Source: Meconema thalassinum
Lineage: Eukaryota; Arthropoda; Insecta; Orthoptera; Tettigoniidae
Direction of reading: 5' to 3'
DNA length: 64,000 nt
Assembly: GCA_946902985.2 (NCBI GenBank)
Contig: OX336388.2
Span: forward strand, 1,501,972,545-1,502,036,544
Positions within the stretch are counted from its first letter, which is position 1, and each line of letters opens with the position of its first letter. Below are positions 11,631-22,788 of the stretch, piece by piece. Made by a program: the position numbers and the translations under genes. The notes below the pieces were generated by a model, which was given only the letters and a program-made list of their open reading frames with translations, was not told where the DNA came from and did not search any database.

Positions 11631-13462
11631 CTACGGCACTGGTCTGGTTGTTCTGGGCTGTGTTGTCATTGTTTGGCTGTATATTACTACTGCTAGGCTG
11701 TCCTCTTCCTTGACCCCTATTCTGGTTGTAATTATTGTCATTATAATTTCTCCCTTGATTTCCCCTGAAATCATTATTTCTCCCTTGATTTCCCCTGAAA
11801 TCATTGTTTCTCCCTTGATTCCCCTGAAATCATTGTTCCTCCCCTGATACTGATTACCATAGCCATTTCCTCTATTCTGATTAAGCTGATTATTATTATT
11901 ATTTATATTTTGAGCGTTGGCGCCTTCGCCACCGTTCCCTTGAACTTCCTGATGCCTGGCTTCATTAGGCCTATTATTATTATTACCCTGGTTCCTATTG
12001 AAATTGTCCTCATAACCCCCTCTCCCTAGTGCATCAAATGTGCTTAACCAATTTTCTACTTGTGATATTGTCTTTACATTCTGGATACAAGCAGCCTCCT
12101 TGATCCTATAGGGAAAGTGCCTAAGTAGCAACCTCACCACATCACTTTCCTCCTTCAAGCCATCCAGATATTTACACACTAATACCTGCCCTAAAAAGTA
12201 TTCGGTCATGGTGGAGCTTCCTTTAGGGTTATATTTACCACACATTACTCCCTCACGATGCTGCGACTGAATAACCTCATTCCAGAACTTTTCACAGAAT
12301 TTCATTTTAAAATCATTAATATCTGTAAACTTGTCTCTATAGACAGCAAACCAATTCCTCGTTTCCCCCACAAACACTTGTTCTAAAATTTCAACTACCT
12401 GGCACCACTCAATACTACCATTTTCCAACCTCTCCCCGAATTTATTTTCTATAGTATTCATGAACTCCATTGGGCACCCTTGTCGATTGCTGAACTTCCC
12501 CAGTTCTACCTCCCTGTATGTGCTATTCACAAAAACTGGCCTATTCTGACTATTTTCTTGCCTGATCCTAGCTTTTAATTTTAATTCTAATTCTGCGATT
12601 TTCTCCTCAGCCTTCCTCTCAATACTGTTTACTGTTAATTCAATGTTTCCTTCTGATTCTTCTACTTTATCATATAGCTTTGCTTGTTTCTCCTCATTCT
12701 TGCTAATGCTCTCTCTATTACTCTCTCTTAAATCATTTACTTCTGCAACTATTTGCGAGTGGACTTTCTTAATTCTACCCCCCAGCTGTTCCTTAACCTC
12801 TTTAGTTGATACTTGAATCTTGTCAATTCCCCCCCCCCCCCAATTTCTTTTTAACCTGCAGTGTTTCTAATTTAACTAATTCCTTTAAATTTTCAGCCTG
12901 TGAGCTGATTCTACTTTCCAACTCCTCCTGTACTTTTCCTAATTTCCTGTCTACATCTGCAATGATCTCTTTAACCTTCTCTTCCGTTACTCCTCTGATT
13001 TCTCCTCTAATCTGCTCCATTTTCACACTAATTTCCTTGTTGTTCTTATCTAATTTTGCATTATTCTGTTCTAATTTTTTAATTTAAAGCTGCTGTACTT
13101 TCTTCATTTTCCCTACTGTTTTGTTCTAATTTTGCATTATTCTGTTCTAATTTTGCATTATTCTGTTCTAATTTTTTGTTTAAAGCTTCTGTACTTTCTT
13201 TATTTTCCCTACTGTTTTGTTCTAATTTTGCATTATTCTGTTCTAATTTTGCATTTAAGGCATCACTACTAACTTTGTTCTGATACATGAACTAGAGAAG
13301 TAAAGTTTTTAATTCTGGTTGGCCGCCTACACTCCCTGTTTCAGTATCGGGATTTACCTCCGCTACCCCGGTACTACCATCACTCGACATACTGCTCGTA
13401 TCATCACTCTCCAGTTGATGACCACTACGTAACCTCATCTGTCTTTCTTTCTCATCCCCCAT
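11631..13462 (-). pseudogene. gag: element B gag, with repeated coiled-coil head
   Basis: An ATG at 13462 starts a frame beginning MGDEKERQMRLRSGHQ. It hits a TAG near 13290, then continues in the same frame into a heptad-like region built from repeats of KLEQNNAKLEQN (13079-13288), predicted coiled coil. A further shift near 13080 and a run of C near 12829-12842 break the frame again. From about 12820 to 11631 it reads through a retrotransposon gag core (WFAVYRDKF, FCEKFWNEVI, YLDGLKEESDVVRLLLRHFP) into an asparagine-rich tail. The tail carries three copies of a 30-bp repeat (about 11740-11840) that encode RNNDFRGNQG-type units in one frame. No CCHC knuckle is visible. Gag would form the particle. 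Confidence 0.82.
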
Positions 13463-13551
13463 AATGATATACACTGATAAAGACAAATAACCCCCAAAAT
13501 ACCGGCACAGAAATATGTCTCCTTCTCCTTCCTCAAATGTTTCTGGGTTTT

Positions 13552-13575
13552 CGGCCCAACGTAGTCGGCGACAAT
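13552..13575 (-). other. degenerate primer binding site of element B
   Basis: Immediately inside the 5' LTR the minus strand reads TGTCGCCGACTACGTTGGGC. It resembles the PBS used with lysine tRNAs (TGGCGCCCAACGTGGGGC) with several changes. The position is right; the tRNA assignment is an inference. Confidence 0.5.
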
Positions 13576-15058
13576 TGTAATGGTTATTAGCCCTCACGTT
13601 GACCCGCAATTGTAATGGTTCTTATCGCTCCTCGTTGGTAGCGTACAAATGTAATGTTTTCTACCTGAGCGGACTATTCGCCAGAAAATACTACTGCTAA
13701 GTTTGATCTATGTTGGGCGCCAAGCTGGATACACTGTGTTCCAAGCTAAATTTGTATATTTAATATCGACCCCTAGCGTGAGTAGAACGTATGAGAAACT
13801 CTTAATGACTAGGCCGTGGGATGATTGAATCATCAACCCAGACAACATTTGATTGTGGAGAAGGATGTGGTATTATAACTATTGCTACCTACTGGAATTA
13901 AAGAATCTACTTTGTAATAATTGAATTTAATACACTTAGAAAATATGTCAGCATCTTGAATAAAATGAACACTGTTAACGGAGCATGCAACTTTAACCAT
14001 TGCCACGAACAAAATTACTTAATACGCCGGTCGGGAGAATAACGCGAATTTAACTTATTTCCAAATTTATGCTTAAAGAATTTATACTGGCCCTATCGAA
14101 AAACAGAGAGTGTGTGTCGTAGATTACTTGTGCTTACCCACGGAAACATTGTCTCCACGTGCTTGAAGTCTCGTAGTGTTGGATGTTCTGCATTGGTGTT
14201 GGCGGCGTCAGCCCCTTCCTCGTTGATCAGAAGTAATCGTTACAGCTTGTGGTGGAGTCTATTCCATGAACCACAACACGTCGCTTGCCTAATCACTGCA
14301 AGACGCGTGGAACCCATGATCTGATGTGATCATCGGAGTTAGCGTGAATAAAATTGTCCCACTTGGGACTAACGAACAAAGTACGCCTTACTGTACCAAG
14401 CGTAATGTCTTAATGAATGTCTTCACTCACACAGCGCGTCAACTATATGCTTCAATCTTCCCCCACCAGGGTCTAGCTTAATACAGCGGCCTCGCTGCTT
14501 CGACCAATCCGCGTGCGTCACGTATCTCGCCATGCCCCGACCTACGTTGCTTCTTCTTCCTTGATTGGCTGGTCACCTCACGTGGCTCTTCCCGCCATGA
14601 GACTCCTTCCCCGTATTTATATTTTCCGCTTCCGGGCAAGACGTAAATCATACACGTTTTCTTGCTTTGAAGTGTTCCCTCGGATTTCGTAATTTTATTG
14701 TACTCCAATCTATTCTTGTATTGAAATACCCAGTGAGTCACACACCACTCTCTCTTACCCCTAATGAATAAAATCCCGACTTTACGTATGAAATGATTTG
14801 CCGTGCAATATTATATATTGGAATCATCCAATATAGATACGGATTTCTACTAGTAGAAATCCTATCTGTAATCTTCCAAATTTAAAAGCTCCAAAAATGA
14901 CGTAATAAATATTAATAATTATAATAAAAATATGAAATATGAAATCGAATAAACTGAAATAATTTAACTTGGCCGGATTATTGCCGCGTTTAACTAATAT
15001 GATATAGTCCAACTAACTTGTGTTAGTGGCATAAAACCCCCTAGAAAAACATGTTACA
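13576..15058 (-). mobile_element. element B right (5') LTR, intact, 1483 bp
   Basis: Uninterrupted LTR with TG...CA ends, matching 6012-7364 plus 8766-8895. It shows the pre-insertion state of the site occupied by F in the left LTR. Followed at 15059 by the second gtgt of the target duplication. Confidence 0.9.
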
Positions 15059-15062
15059 GTGT

Positions 15063-15950
15063 GGCCGTCATCACAATGACGCCTGGCTCTAGCGTCTCCT
15101 GTATTGCTTCCTTGACCTTTAAATAATGTTTCTCGGCTACAGGATACGGCTTCTGTCTGAATGGTGTCCAGTCACTAACTTGGAACGCATATTGGAAATT
15201 CTTGATCCGGCCAGGTCTCGAATCGAAGACTCCTTTGTATTCAAATAGCAGTTCCCTTAGCATTTGCTTATGCTCCGGACCAATTTTAGCTTCTTCTATC
15301 TTTTCTTCCAGGCATTCTTCAAATTGTGGTTCGAGGTCATTTTCAATGTCTGCGGCCAGTGTTGCCAACTCTCCCTCGATGTCTTCTGTTGTCAATACTG
15401 CATCCCCAGTCATATCTCCGTATGTATGCCATACGTAGTCTTCTGGTCTCGTTTCATTGTGTTCTAATGAGAACTCTAAATCTTCCCTTCCCTCACTTGC
15501 GCGAAACATAACAATATCTTGTGAGAGATCTATTATGACCTTATATTCTCTTATGAAATCCATGCCAACAATAACGTTAAAAGGCAGCTTATTCACAAGT
15601 AGGAAGCTCTGTGAGAATGTAGAGTTCCCTATCTGCAAATCTAAAAATACTTGGTATCTGCATATCATTACTTTATCTGGTATCACACCTTTTATCTTCA
15701 CGCTTGAAATAGGTATTTTCAATACGTGGATTTTACTTTGGATTTCATTATATAATGCCTGGATTATTAGACATACAGTTGAGCCTGTATCTAGAAGACT
15801 TCTTATCTTCATGCCTGCGATGTTTACAATAATAATGGGTAGTTCCCTTCTCACATTGACCGTCCCTTCATCTAGGTCTTCAATAAGTTCCTCAGGTTTG
15901 GCAATCCAGTTAACCACATTCACTGTATTCCATCCTGCATTTATCTCTCA
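15063..15950 (-). pseudogene. pol: element A pol, 5' portion: protease and start of reverse transcriptase
   Basis: Minus-strand frame containing a retropepsin motif (SLLDTGSTVCLI, then NVIVGMDFI), a linker, and the beginning of reverse transcriptase (WTPFRQKPYPV, LEPGVIV), where it is cut by element B. The listed ORF begins with GTG rather than ATG, and a TGA lies about 11 codons upstream. Pol was therefore probably made by frameshifting from gag rather than from its own start. It aligns in motif order with the pol of element C (LLDTGSQISLV). Pol is in the +1 frame relative to gag, as in element C. The remainder of the gene is at 3319-6007. Confidence 0.88.
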
Positions 15951-15957
15951 TATTTTG

Positions 15958-18348
15958 TTATTTAATTTTGATGTTTTTTTCCATTGCTCCATTCTTTGTG
16001 GAGTTCTTCTGTCTGTCTTCGTACTGCTGAAGTTCCAGACTCTTGGCACCGTCATCATTTTTATAGATGTCGGGTGGCCTCCTATTCTTAATCGCTTCAT
16101 CCCAATGCACTTGCGATTTTCTATGGTCGTCTCCACGCTCTTCCATGTATCTTAATGATGCGTGATATCGTTCTTCCGCTTCTTCATCGAACCCGCGACT
16201 TTGTTCTTGGGATCTCCATTCACGGTTGTTCCCATTTCGGCCTTAATTTCTTCTGTTATCAGGCTGCTGGTCTCTTGTGCCGCGCTGATTCCAGGCTTTC
16301 CTTCCTCGGTATCCACGGTTCGATCCTCCTCTGTATGCTGGCCTCCAATTCTGGTTTTCCCGTCCTTCGCGTTGCCAGTCTGATTTCTCCGTTTCGGTGC
16401 TAGTAGACTTAGTTTTTGTCTGCACCTTAGTCGACTCAGTAGGTGTAGTCGTCATGTTGACTTGTTCCATGTTCCGACTTTGCCTTGTGTGCTGCGCTGT
16501 GGTAAGATCGAGTTGTCTCAGCACCTCCTCCATGTCAATCGCTGTCTTGGCGTTTGCTGAGATTAATAGACGTTGTACTTCATATGGTAGCTGCTTGGCT
16601 ATCGCTATACACAGATCTGGCTCTGTAATTCCTTCATCAAGTTCGCGGAAACGTTACAATTGAGCCACGAAAAACTCTGCGTACTTCGTAGGGTTATTAG
16701 TACTATAGCGCCTGGAGTACAAGTCCAATCTGAGGTTCTGTTGTATACTTGCGTTCCAGTACCTGCTTAAAAATGCCTGGCGAAATTCATCAACAGTGTC
16801 GAACGTGTACCGAAAACTCCTAAACCATAAGGCACACTCGCCTTCAGTCAGTTTTTCGATAGCTCTCAACCTTCGCTCTGGCGGTACCTTCGCGTCATTC
16901 AAGTACTTGGAAACCTCTTTAAGCCAGTATTTGGGTGTCATGTTAGAATTACTCCCAGAATATTTCTTCGTTTTCTCGTCACTAGCCCTCACAACAGTGA
17001 CTATTTGATTTTGTATAGCATTATCATGCGGTGTAGACATAGCAATGGGTATACCAGGCGTGGTATACGGGCTGTCACTTGGCATGGCTGCATTCTTTGG
17101 AGTGTGCTGTATCTCTATATCTGCCCATTTATTTCTCCTATTTTCATCTATACTTCCTTCGCTAGATCTAGGATTTCGCAATATGGATTCCTCCTGTGCG
17201 ATCATTCTAGTTTCTATTTGGCTGTGCCTATTTTCTGCCCTTTCTAAACGAGCTAATACCTCTCGTTCTATTTTTCCTAAGCGATCCCGGTTTTTCTCTG
17301 CCATAGAAAATACTTTCTCCTTGTCATCCTTAAGGCTTTCTTTCATGTGGATAATTTCCCCCGCTAGACTCTCTCTTACCTCGGCAAGAGTTTTATCGCT
17401 GGCTTCAGTCTTCAAGCCTTCTCGAAGTTCCAATTCTTCTCGTAAGCCTGTAACTTCTTTCTGTATGTGACCATGCATATGAGAGATTTCAGTCCTTATT
17501 TTCGTAATTTCTCCCTGGTCCTCATCCTGCCTTTTATGAATGACTGCTAGGTCGTTCTGAGTTTGTTCTAACTCTTTTTGAACCTTTCCGACCTGCCTTT
17601 TCATGTTTGATATTATTTCCTTATTTTCTTGATCAGAAGTTTTTATTTCATTGATCTCTTTGCATTGGTCAAGGATATTCTGATCCTGCTTCCTTAAGGC
17701 TTCGTCTACCGCCTTTGCGTAGCCTGCCCTCCACTTATTCCATTTTCCGTCGCTGTCTTCGAGCCTTTGATCCACGGTCTGAGTGAACGTATTAAATTGC
17801 TCTTGCTGCCGCTTAGTATCCGCTTCATTCTGACTTTGAATGTCTTTAAGCTCTATGGACATACTGCTTAAGCTATCATTAATCTCACGCTGTGACTCTC
17901 TGCACGCTTGCAGATTATTCTCTAGTTTTAGCTCTATTGACTCAAAGCGTTTATCGTTATCAGCTTGCATCTCTGAGACCACGCTAACAATATTCTTAGT
18001 TACGTCTTGCTTAATAGACTCTTTAACGTCATCCATTTTTCTATTGACCTCTATTAGGTTTGACTCTAATTGCGTGTTTACTGTGGCCAACATTTGGCTT
18101 ACCTCAGTTTGATTAGTCTCTAATCTAGTGTTCATTTCAGTTTGATTAGCCAACATCTGGCTCATTTCAGTTTGATTGGCATCCAGTCTACCCGCTATTT
18201 CATCTTTAAATGCTTTAGCCTCTTCCTTACTCTTAGCATGAGTAGTATCAAAATGTTCTCTTAACTCCGCGATACACTTGAGTACATCCTCAGTTCCAGC
18301 CAACCTGTATTTTTTATTTTGAGATTCAGGTAGGCCGCAGCTGAGCAT
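15958..18348 (-). pseudogene. gag: element A gag, interrupted by two stops
   Basis: I chose the ATG at 18348 (MLSCGLPESQ); the ORF extends slightly upstream only through a GTG. The N-terminal ~350 residues are strongly heptad-like (repeated NQTEMSQMLANQTEMN, VQKELEQTQNDL), predicted coiled coil. A gag core follows (CALWFRSFRYTFDTVDEFRQAFLSRYW, AEFFVAQL). A TAA at about 16654 interrupts the core; the frame continues with FRELDEGITEPDL and an Arg/Gln/Gly-rich tail to another TAA near 16241, then a terminal segment ending near 15958. Element C's gag is colinear throughout, which shows that both stops are secondary. No CCHC knuckle; the basic tail may bind RNA instead. Confidence 0.88.
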
Positions 18349-19014
18349 GCTGGCGCGTTCTATTGGAAAAAAGGACTTCCGATCTCTCGACAACAACACC
18401 TCATCTTACACAGTTCTGTAACCACCTATGGAATGGGTTTAGACCCTCGTACCCGTCTGACAACAGTGTCTAATGTCTGAGTATCATCTAGAAAGACTCA
18501 CAATCGCTCAAACACAGTTTGAGGAAAAAAATACTATTATGGTTTTCCCCATGAAAACCATGCTATTATTATGGGGTTGTCTGAATCCCATAAGCCTTCC
18601 ACGTATCTGGGCGCCATGATAAATAAAGGGAAGCAATGGCCATCTCATGCTTTGCCCCACAGGCGGGCGACATGATAATGAAGAGAGAAGATAGTGTATC
18701 CGTGGCCAAGTTGCGCAATGCCAAGATCGCTCATATTGCACTTATGCAGGCGGTTCCATAATGAATTAATACCGCCCCACGTTGCTTGGGCCATGATAAA
18801 TAAGAGGTATGGTATATGGTGACAAGTTACATTTAAGCATGTCTTAAGGAGGATTATCAACATTTATTTTGACGTGAAGGCTTATTAACAAATGGGACGC
18901 GGCCTTTTCCTAATATATCCTAATTTTCCTGCTGTACTTGCTTCTACCATTAATATCTTGGCCGACTTTTAGTAGTACCTGTGACTCAATCCTAGTACAG
19001 TGGCATCTCCTCCA
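18349..19014 (-). other. element A 5' leader with three lysine-PBS-like repeats
   Basis: Between gag and the LTR, the minus strand carries three degenerate copies of a module: ATCA followed by TGGCGCCCA...CGTGG (about 18600-18620), TGTCGCCCG...GTGGGGC (about 18645-18672) and TGGCCCAAG...GTGGGGC (about 18768-18793). Each resembles the lysine-tRNA PBS. A candidate LTR edge lies at 19015, preceded by CCA on the plus strand. Which copy, if any, was used is unclear. Confidence 0.5.
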
Positions 19015-20938
19015 TGTACCCAATTGTCATCATGTGGAACATGTGTTCGTATCCCAGCTAACTCACGGTCTTTCGAGGTATGGGACGTTCATGCCCACCA
19101 TACGACCACATGTTCAGGATTCGAGTCTGTCTGGTAACTACTCTACATGAAAGAAACAACATATTCCTAAATACAACATTTACTGATATAAAGTCATGGC
19201 TATACAACAAAATACAAACAAAGGATAATTTACATTTAATTCCCACAATGAAAATCAAGGTTATTTTGTGAGTCTCTTCTTAATTAGTGCTTCCCTGCAC
19301 TCAAATCTATTTCTAGCATCCTATCATTGATACTTTCAGACATCTACGAGTCTCCATAGCGTTCGTCATGTGGCACAATTAAACAAACTGGAGTATCACA
19401 ACACAAAAGTCACATATCACTTTAAATGACATTAATTCAGTAATAATTAAACATTAATCCGTTTCTCACGGCATTTACTTTCATTGACATAAATTCATTA
19501 CCTTATGCCTTAATTAACAAATGTTGTGTCGTGTGAATCGTCTTCCTTTTTCCCATCAATATGAAACGCTAAAAGTGGTACGTTTTCCCTTCCAAAATAC
19601 ACATGGATAGAAATGTTTATAGTTTCACCATACAACGATTTTCTGGGTCTGGTCGAAATTATTATCGTTACAAACGTATCAAGTCGATGAAATCACCTAC
19701 CCGTCTGCATAAATCAGTGTGAACTGGGCAAAAATGCACTTTAAAAAGATGCCTACATTTATTTGGTTCAGCGTTCCTCCTCAGAGAATAACTGGGCCAA
19801 ATATTATCCGATCACAACGATCAAACAAGGTATGTGTGTTGAAACACATCATTTAATTCAATTGGCATCATCACAACAATCATATTTTAATTACATTTCG
19901 AAATATCGAGATTCTTCAGTGTCCCACTATGCTTCTAAAATAAAGGGACCAGGTCAACAGACCTGCCTTTCAAGCAGGCAATAAAATTAGTTCCAGCTGG
20001 CCGAGCAAGATGGCCGCCGTCATCGTGGTCTACAAACCACCCCCCTTGGCTGCTAGCAAGGTCAACTTTGTTTACAATTGCAGTACAAAGGAGTTACGCT
20101 GAGTGTTGTCTCTATTAATTGAGTCATTCTAATTATTTACCACCTTTATTTAGTGTAATGGGCTCAACTCGGCTCCTAAATAACATTCATGGCTGGGGAT
20201 GGATCCGGTAATAGCCTTGCCGTTCTGTGGCGAATACTAGTGGCATCGGGCATGCATCATAATGAGAATACAAGATTCCTCATCAGCAGCTGCCTAAATA
20301 ATAATAAGGAAATCTGCGTTTCCTATACGACGAACATGATTCTCCCCTCAGGGCAGATCAATTAATACATGTGCTCACGGGGTCTCGAAGAACATCCCTC
20401 GTGGCAATATTCCTGCAAGCGATGGATACAGACAAGCTCCGTTCCAATCCGCTGCGAATAATATAAGTATGCTCCAACGGCAATACTATCTCGTAGATTA
20501 GCCAAACTTTCACCTAACGTGCAAGCTATGTTAGAGTGGTCCCCGCAACTTTATTGACGTAAATCACTTGATTCTACGTTACCTCGCTCGCTATGTGCGG
20601 CTCAAACAATACTTCTCATAGATGACTCAATTATTGAGGCACTCACGTCCTCTCTGCAATTACTCTTAAGCCAAAGCTTCAAATAGCTCCAAAAACAAGT
20701 ATAAATTTACTGGCTTACATTACTTTAATGGTTCTCAAATACAATCCTAAGAATTGACCATATCAAATATTCATTCAACACTTCACTGACACTGAAAAAT
20801 TCTCGTATCTCGCTATATTTTACGTTACTTTCTTACTGTTTACCAAATACAGTATCTTTATATTAGACATGACACACTTTGTAAGTTCTTTAGGCCTGAA
20901 ATGCCTATCACATTACTGATTACTGTTACCGACCCCAG

Positions 20939-20985
<47 letters not shown>

Positions 20986-22788
20986 CATCATTTAACGTTA
21001 CCGTTACATTCATCACTATCTTAGGCCTGAATGGCCCTAAACAAATCACCCTCCAAGCCATATTCTACCAACAATACGAGTGGTGAAAGCTCGTACATAA
21101 GTGACTGTTACATCTTAGTCTTAAAGTGATGCTTCGTTGTATGGTGAACTATCTAATTAGATTAACATTGTAAATTTGTACTCACTTTTCATTTTCGCTG
21201 GATTATTCCAGCACACCAGCCACGCGCCCACCATGATGCTTGGTTTAAGCCATCATGCTATATCTCACACGACACATGCTATCACATACTTCACACATGA
21301 TAATCATATTTTTATCAGTGGCTTTTCTCACTTTAACACAATACATATTTTTCACAATACACATAAACACTTTTGAAATCACTGTAATAAAACTTATATA
21401 CACTTTTCGCACTATTTCACATGTGGATCCTTAATTGGACTCCTCCTAACGCCTGACCTCAGAGATGCGATGCAGCTACGACAACCGCTGGTCTCCGTGA
21501 AAGACTATCTTGCGTGTGTGTGCGTTCGATTCTCGTCACCTTCAATACTGTTCATTTCACCGTCATGATTACTTGTGATGCCTTCCCGGCTCCCATAATT
21601 GTAGTGATCCTGACGATACTGCGTCATTTATAACTATGACAGTACCTCCTGGTATTCAGTGTCCAAAAACGTCCTAAATTATTCATCCGCTGTAGCGAAT
21701 TACACTTGCGTATAATAATGGATAAATATCTGCTGTAGATTAAATCTTACGCTATTCATAATTACTATTAAGAAGCTGTATGATGCGCTTCCATTGTTCT
21801 TCAAATTTACATGAGTGTCGATTAACATTTCGCGCACTTTCTGGCAGCGTATTACTTACGTGTTGAGTCAAGACGAACTGGAGAATAACTGCAGAGCAAC
21901 TGAAGACGAACTGAAGACGAACTGAAGACGAACTGGAGAAGACTGGCTTGGTCTGCTCTGCTCCCCCTATATAAAGGTTTCTCGTAAAATGTAGTCCACT
22001 GGACATACGGGAACGACTCCTTTGTTGATATAATGCATTTCCATTCAAAATGACGTATACACCTCGTTTATCTAGTTGTGGAAGTCCTATAATCACTCGC
22101 GTGCAAGCGATCGCTTCGGCCAATTAATGACAATTAATTGCCTTCTTCCATAGCGTCATGACGCCACCATGGTAAATCCCCTCGTGCGTGTCTCCAAACC
22201 AATCCTCTTGGGCGTAGGCTCTGTGTTCACAGGCTTATTTAGAGATATAGGCTTTAATTTAGGTGTGAGACCACTCCTAAATTATCTCTCCTAGAATATA
22301 TTCACCTGGGTGTACTTTTCACTCCATTTCAATGCTCCAATTGGCTGCAATCAATTAATTTCCGTGGACAATTACCCCCTCTCCAGTCTCAATCGTTGTC
22401 TAGTGGTGAACGCCAGAGTCATTAATTTCGAGCTGTCTTGGCGGTCCAGACGAAATGAGTTCCTTCGGCGACACGATTCTCCGCCCATCTGCAGGCTGCG
22501 ATTAGTAAACTGTCAAGCTGGCTTTCTTTCATGCTTCTATGCTTCGAAAACGTACATATGACTGCCTTTTCTAACAATTTTTCCCTTAAACAGCTATGAT
22601 ATTCACATTCTAGCCGTGAAATCATGCTATATTATTATATGTCATTATACAACTCATTGCTCTTCGGGTTCCCTGTAGCTGTTCCCCCTCGGAGATAAAT
22701 GGTTTGACCCTAGGCATAATCATGGGCCTGGTCTTCTCTGATAAGACCCGAGTTCGATGCCAGTCTGCTGTGTCCGATTGGGCACAGT
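19015..22788 (-). mobile_element. element A right (5') LTR, 3.8 kb if the inner edge is right
   Basis: The outer edge at 22788 is firm, because homology with the left LTR ends there (ATTGGGCACA). The inner edge is a proposal. At 19015 the plus strand reads TGTACCCAATT, an imperfect inverted match to the outer end's TGTGCCCAATC, and is preceded by CCA as expected next to a PBS. Only 21308-22788 can be confirmed against the left copy, because F0 covers the rest there. The related element C also has long LTRs (2.7 kb) and a similar LTR-to-gag distance (627 against 667 bp). No coding potential is evident. Confidence 0.6.
20940..20987. repeat. (TTA)n microsatellite
   Basis: About 16 uninterrupted TTA units ending in TCATCA, within the right LTR of element A. 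The ORFs across it are artefacts of the repeat. Confidence 0.95.

Larger units (their letters stand above)
6012..15058 (-). mobile_element. LTR retrotransposon B, nested inside pol of element A
   Basis: Two long direct repeats (6012-8895 and 13576-15058) bound an internal region holding broken gag and pol on the minus strand. Both LTRs have TG...CA ends with short inverted termini (TGTAA...TTACA). The LTRs differ at about 15 positions over roughly 1.34 kb by eye, about 1 percent, once the 1.4-kb insertion in the left copy is set aside. The internal region has protease and reverse transcriptase sequence but no recognisable RNase H or integrase, so this copy could not move without help. It is inserted in element A's reverse transcriptase. 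Confidence 0.9.

Noticed and set aside
15973..15979. A AAAAAC heptamer at the end of element A gag as a -1 frameshift site
   Set aside because: Pol lies in the +1 frame relative to gag, and the -1 frame meets a stop after three codons.
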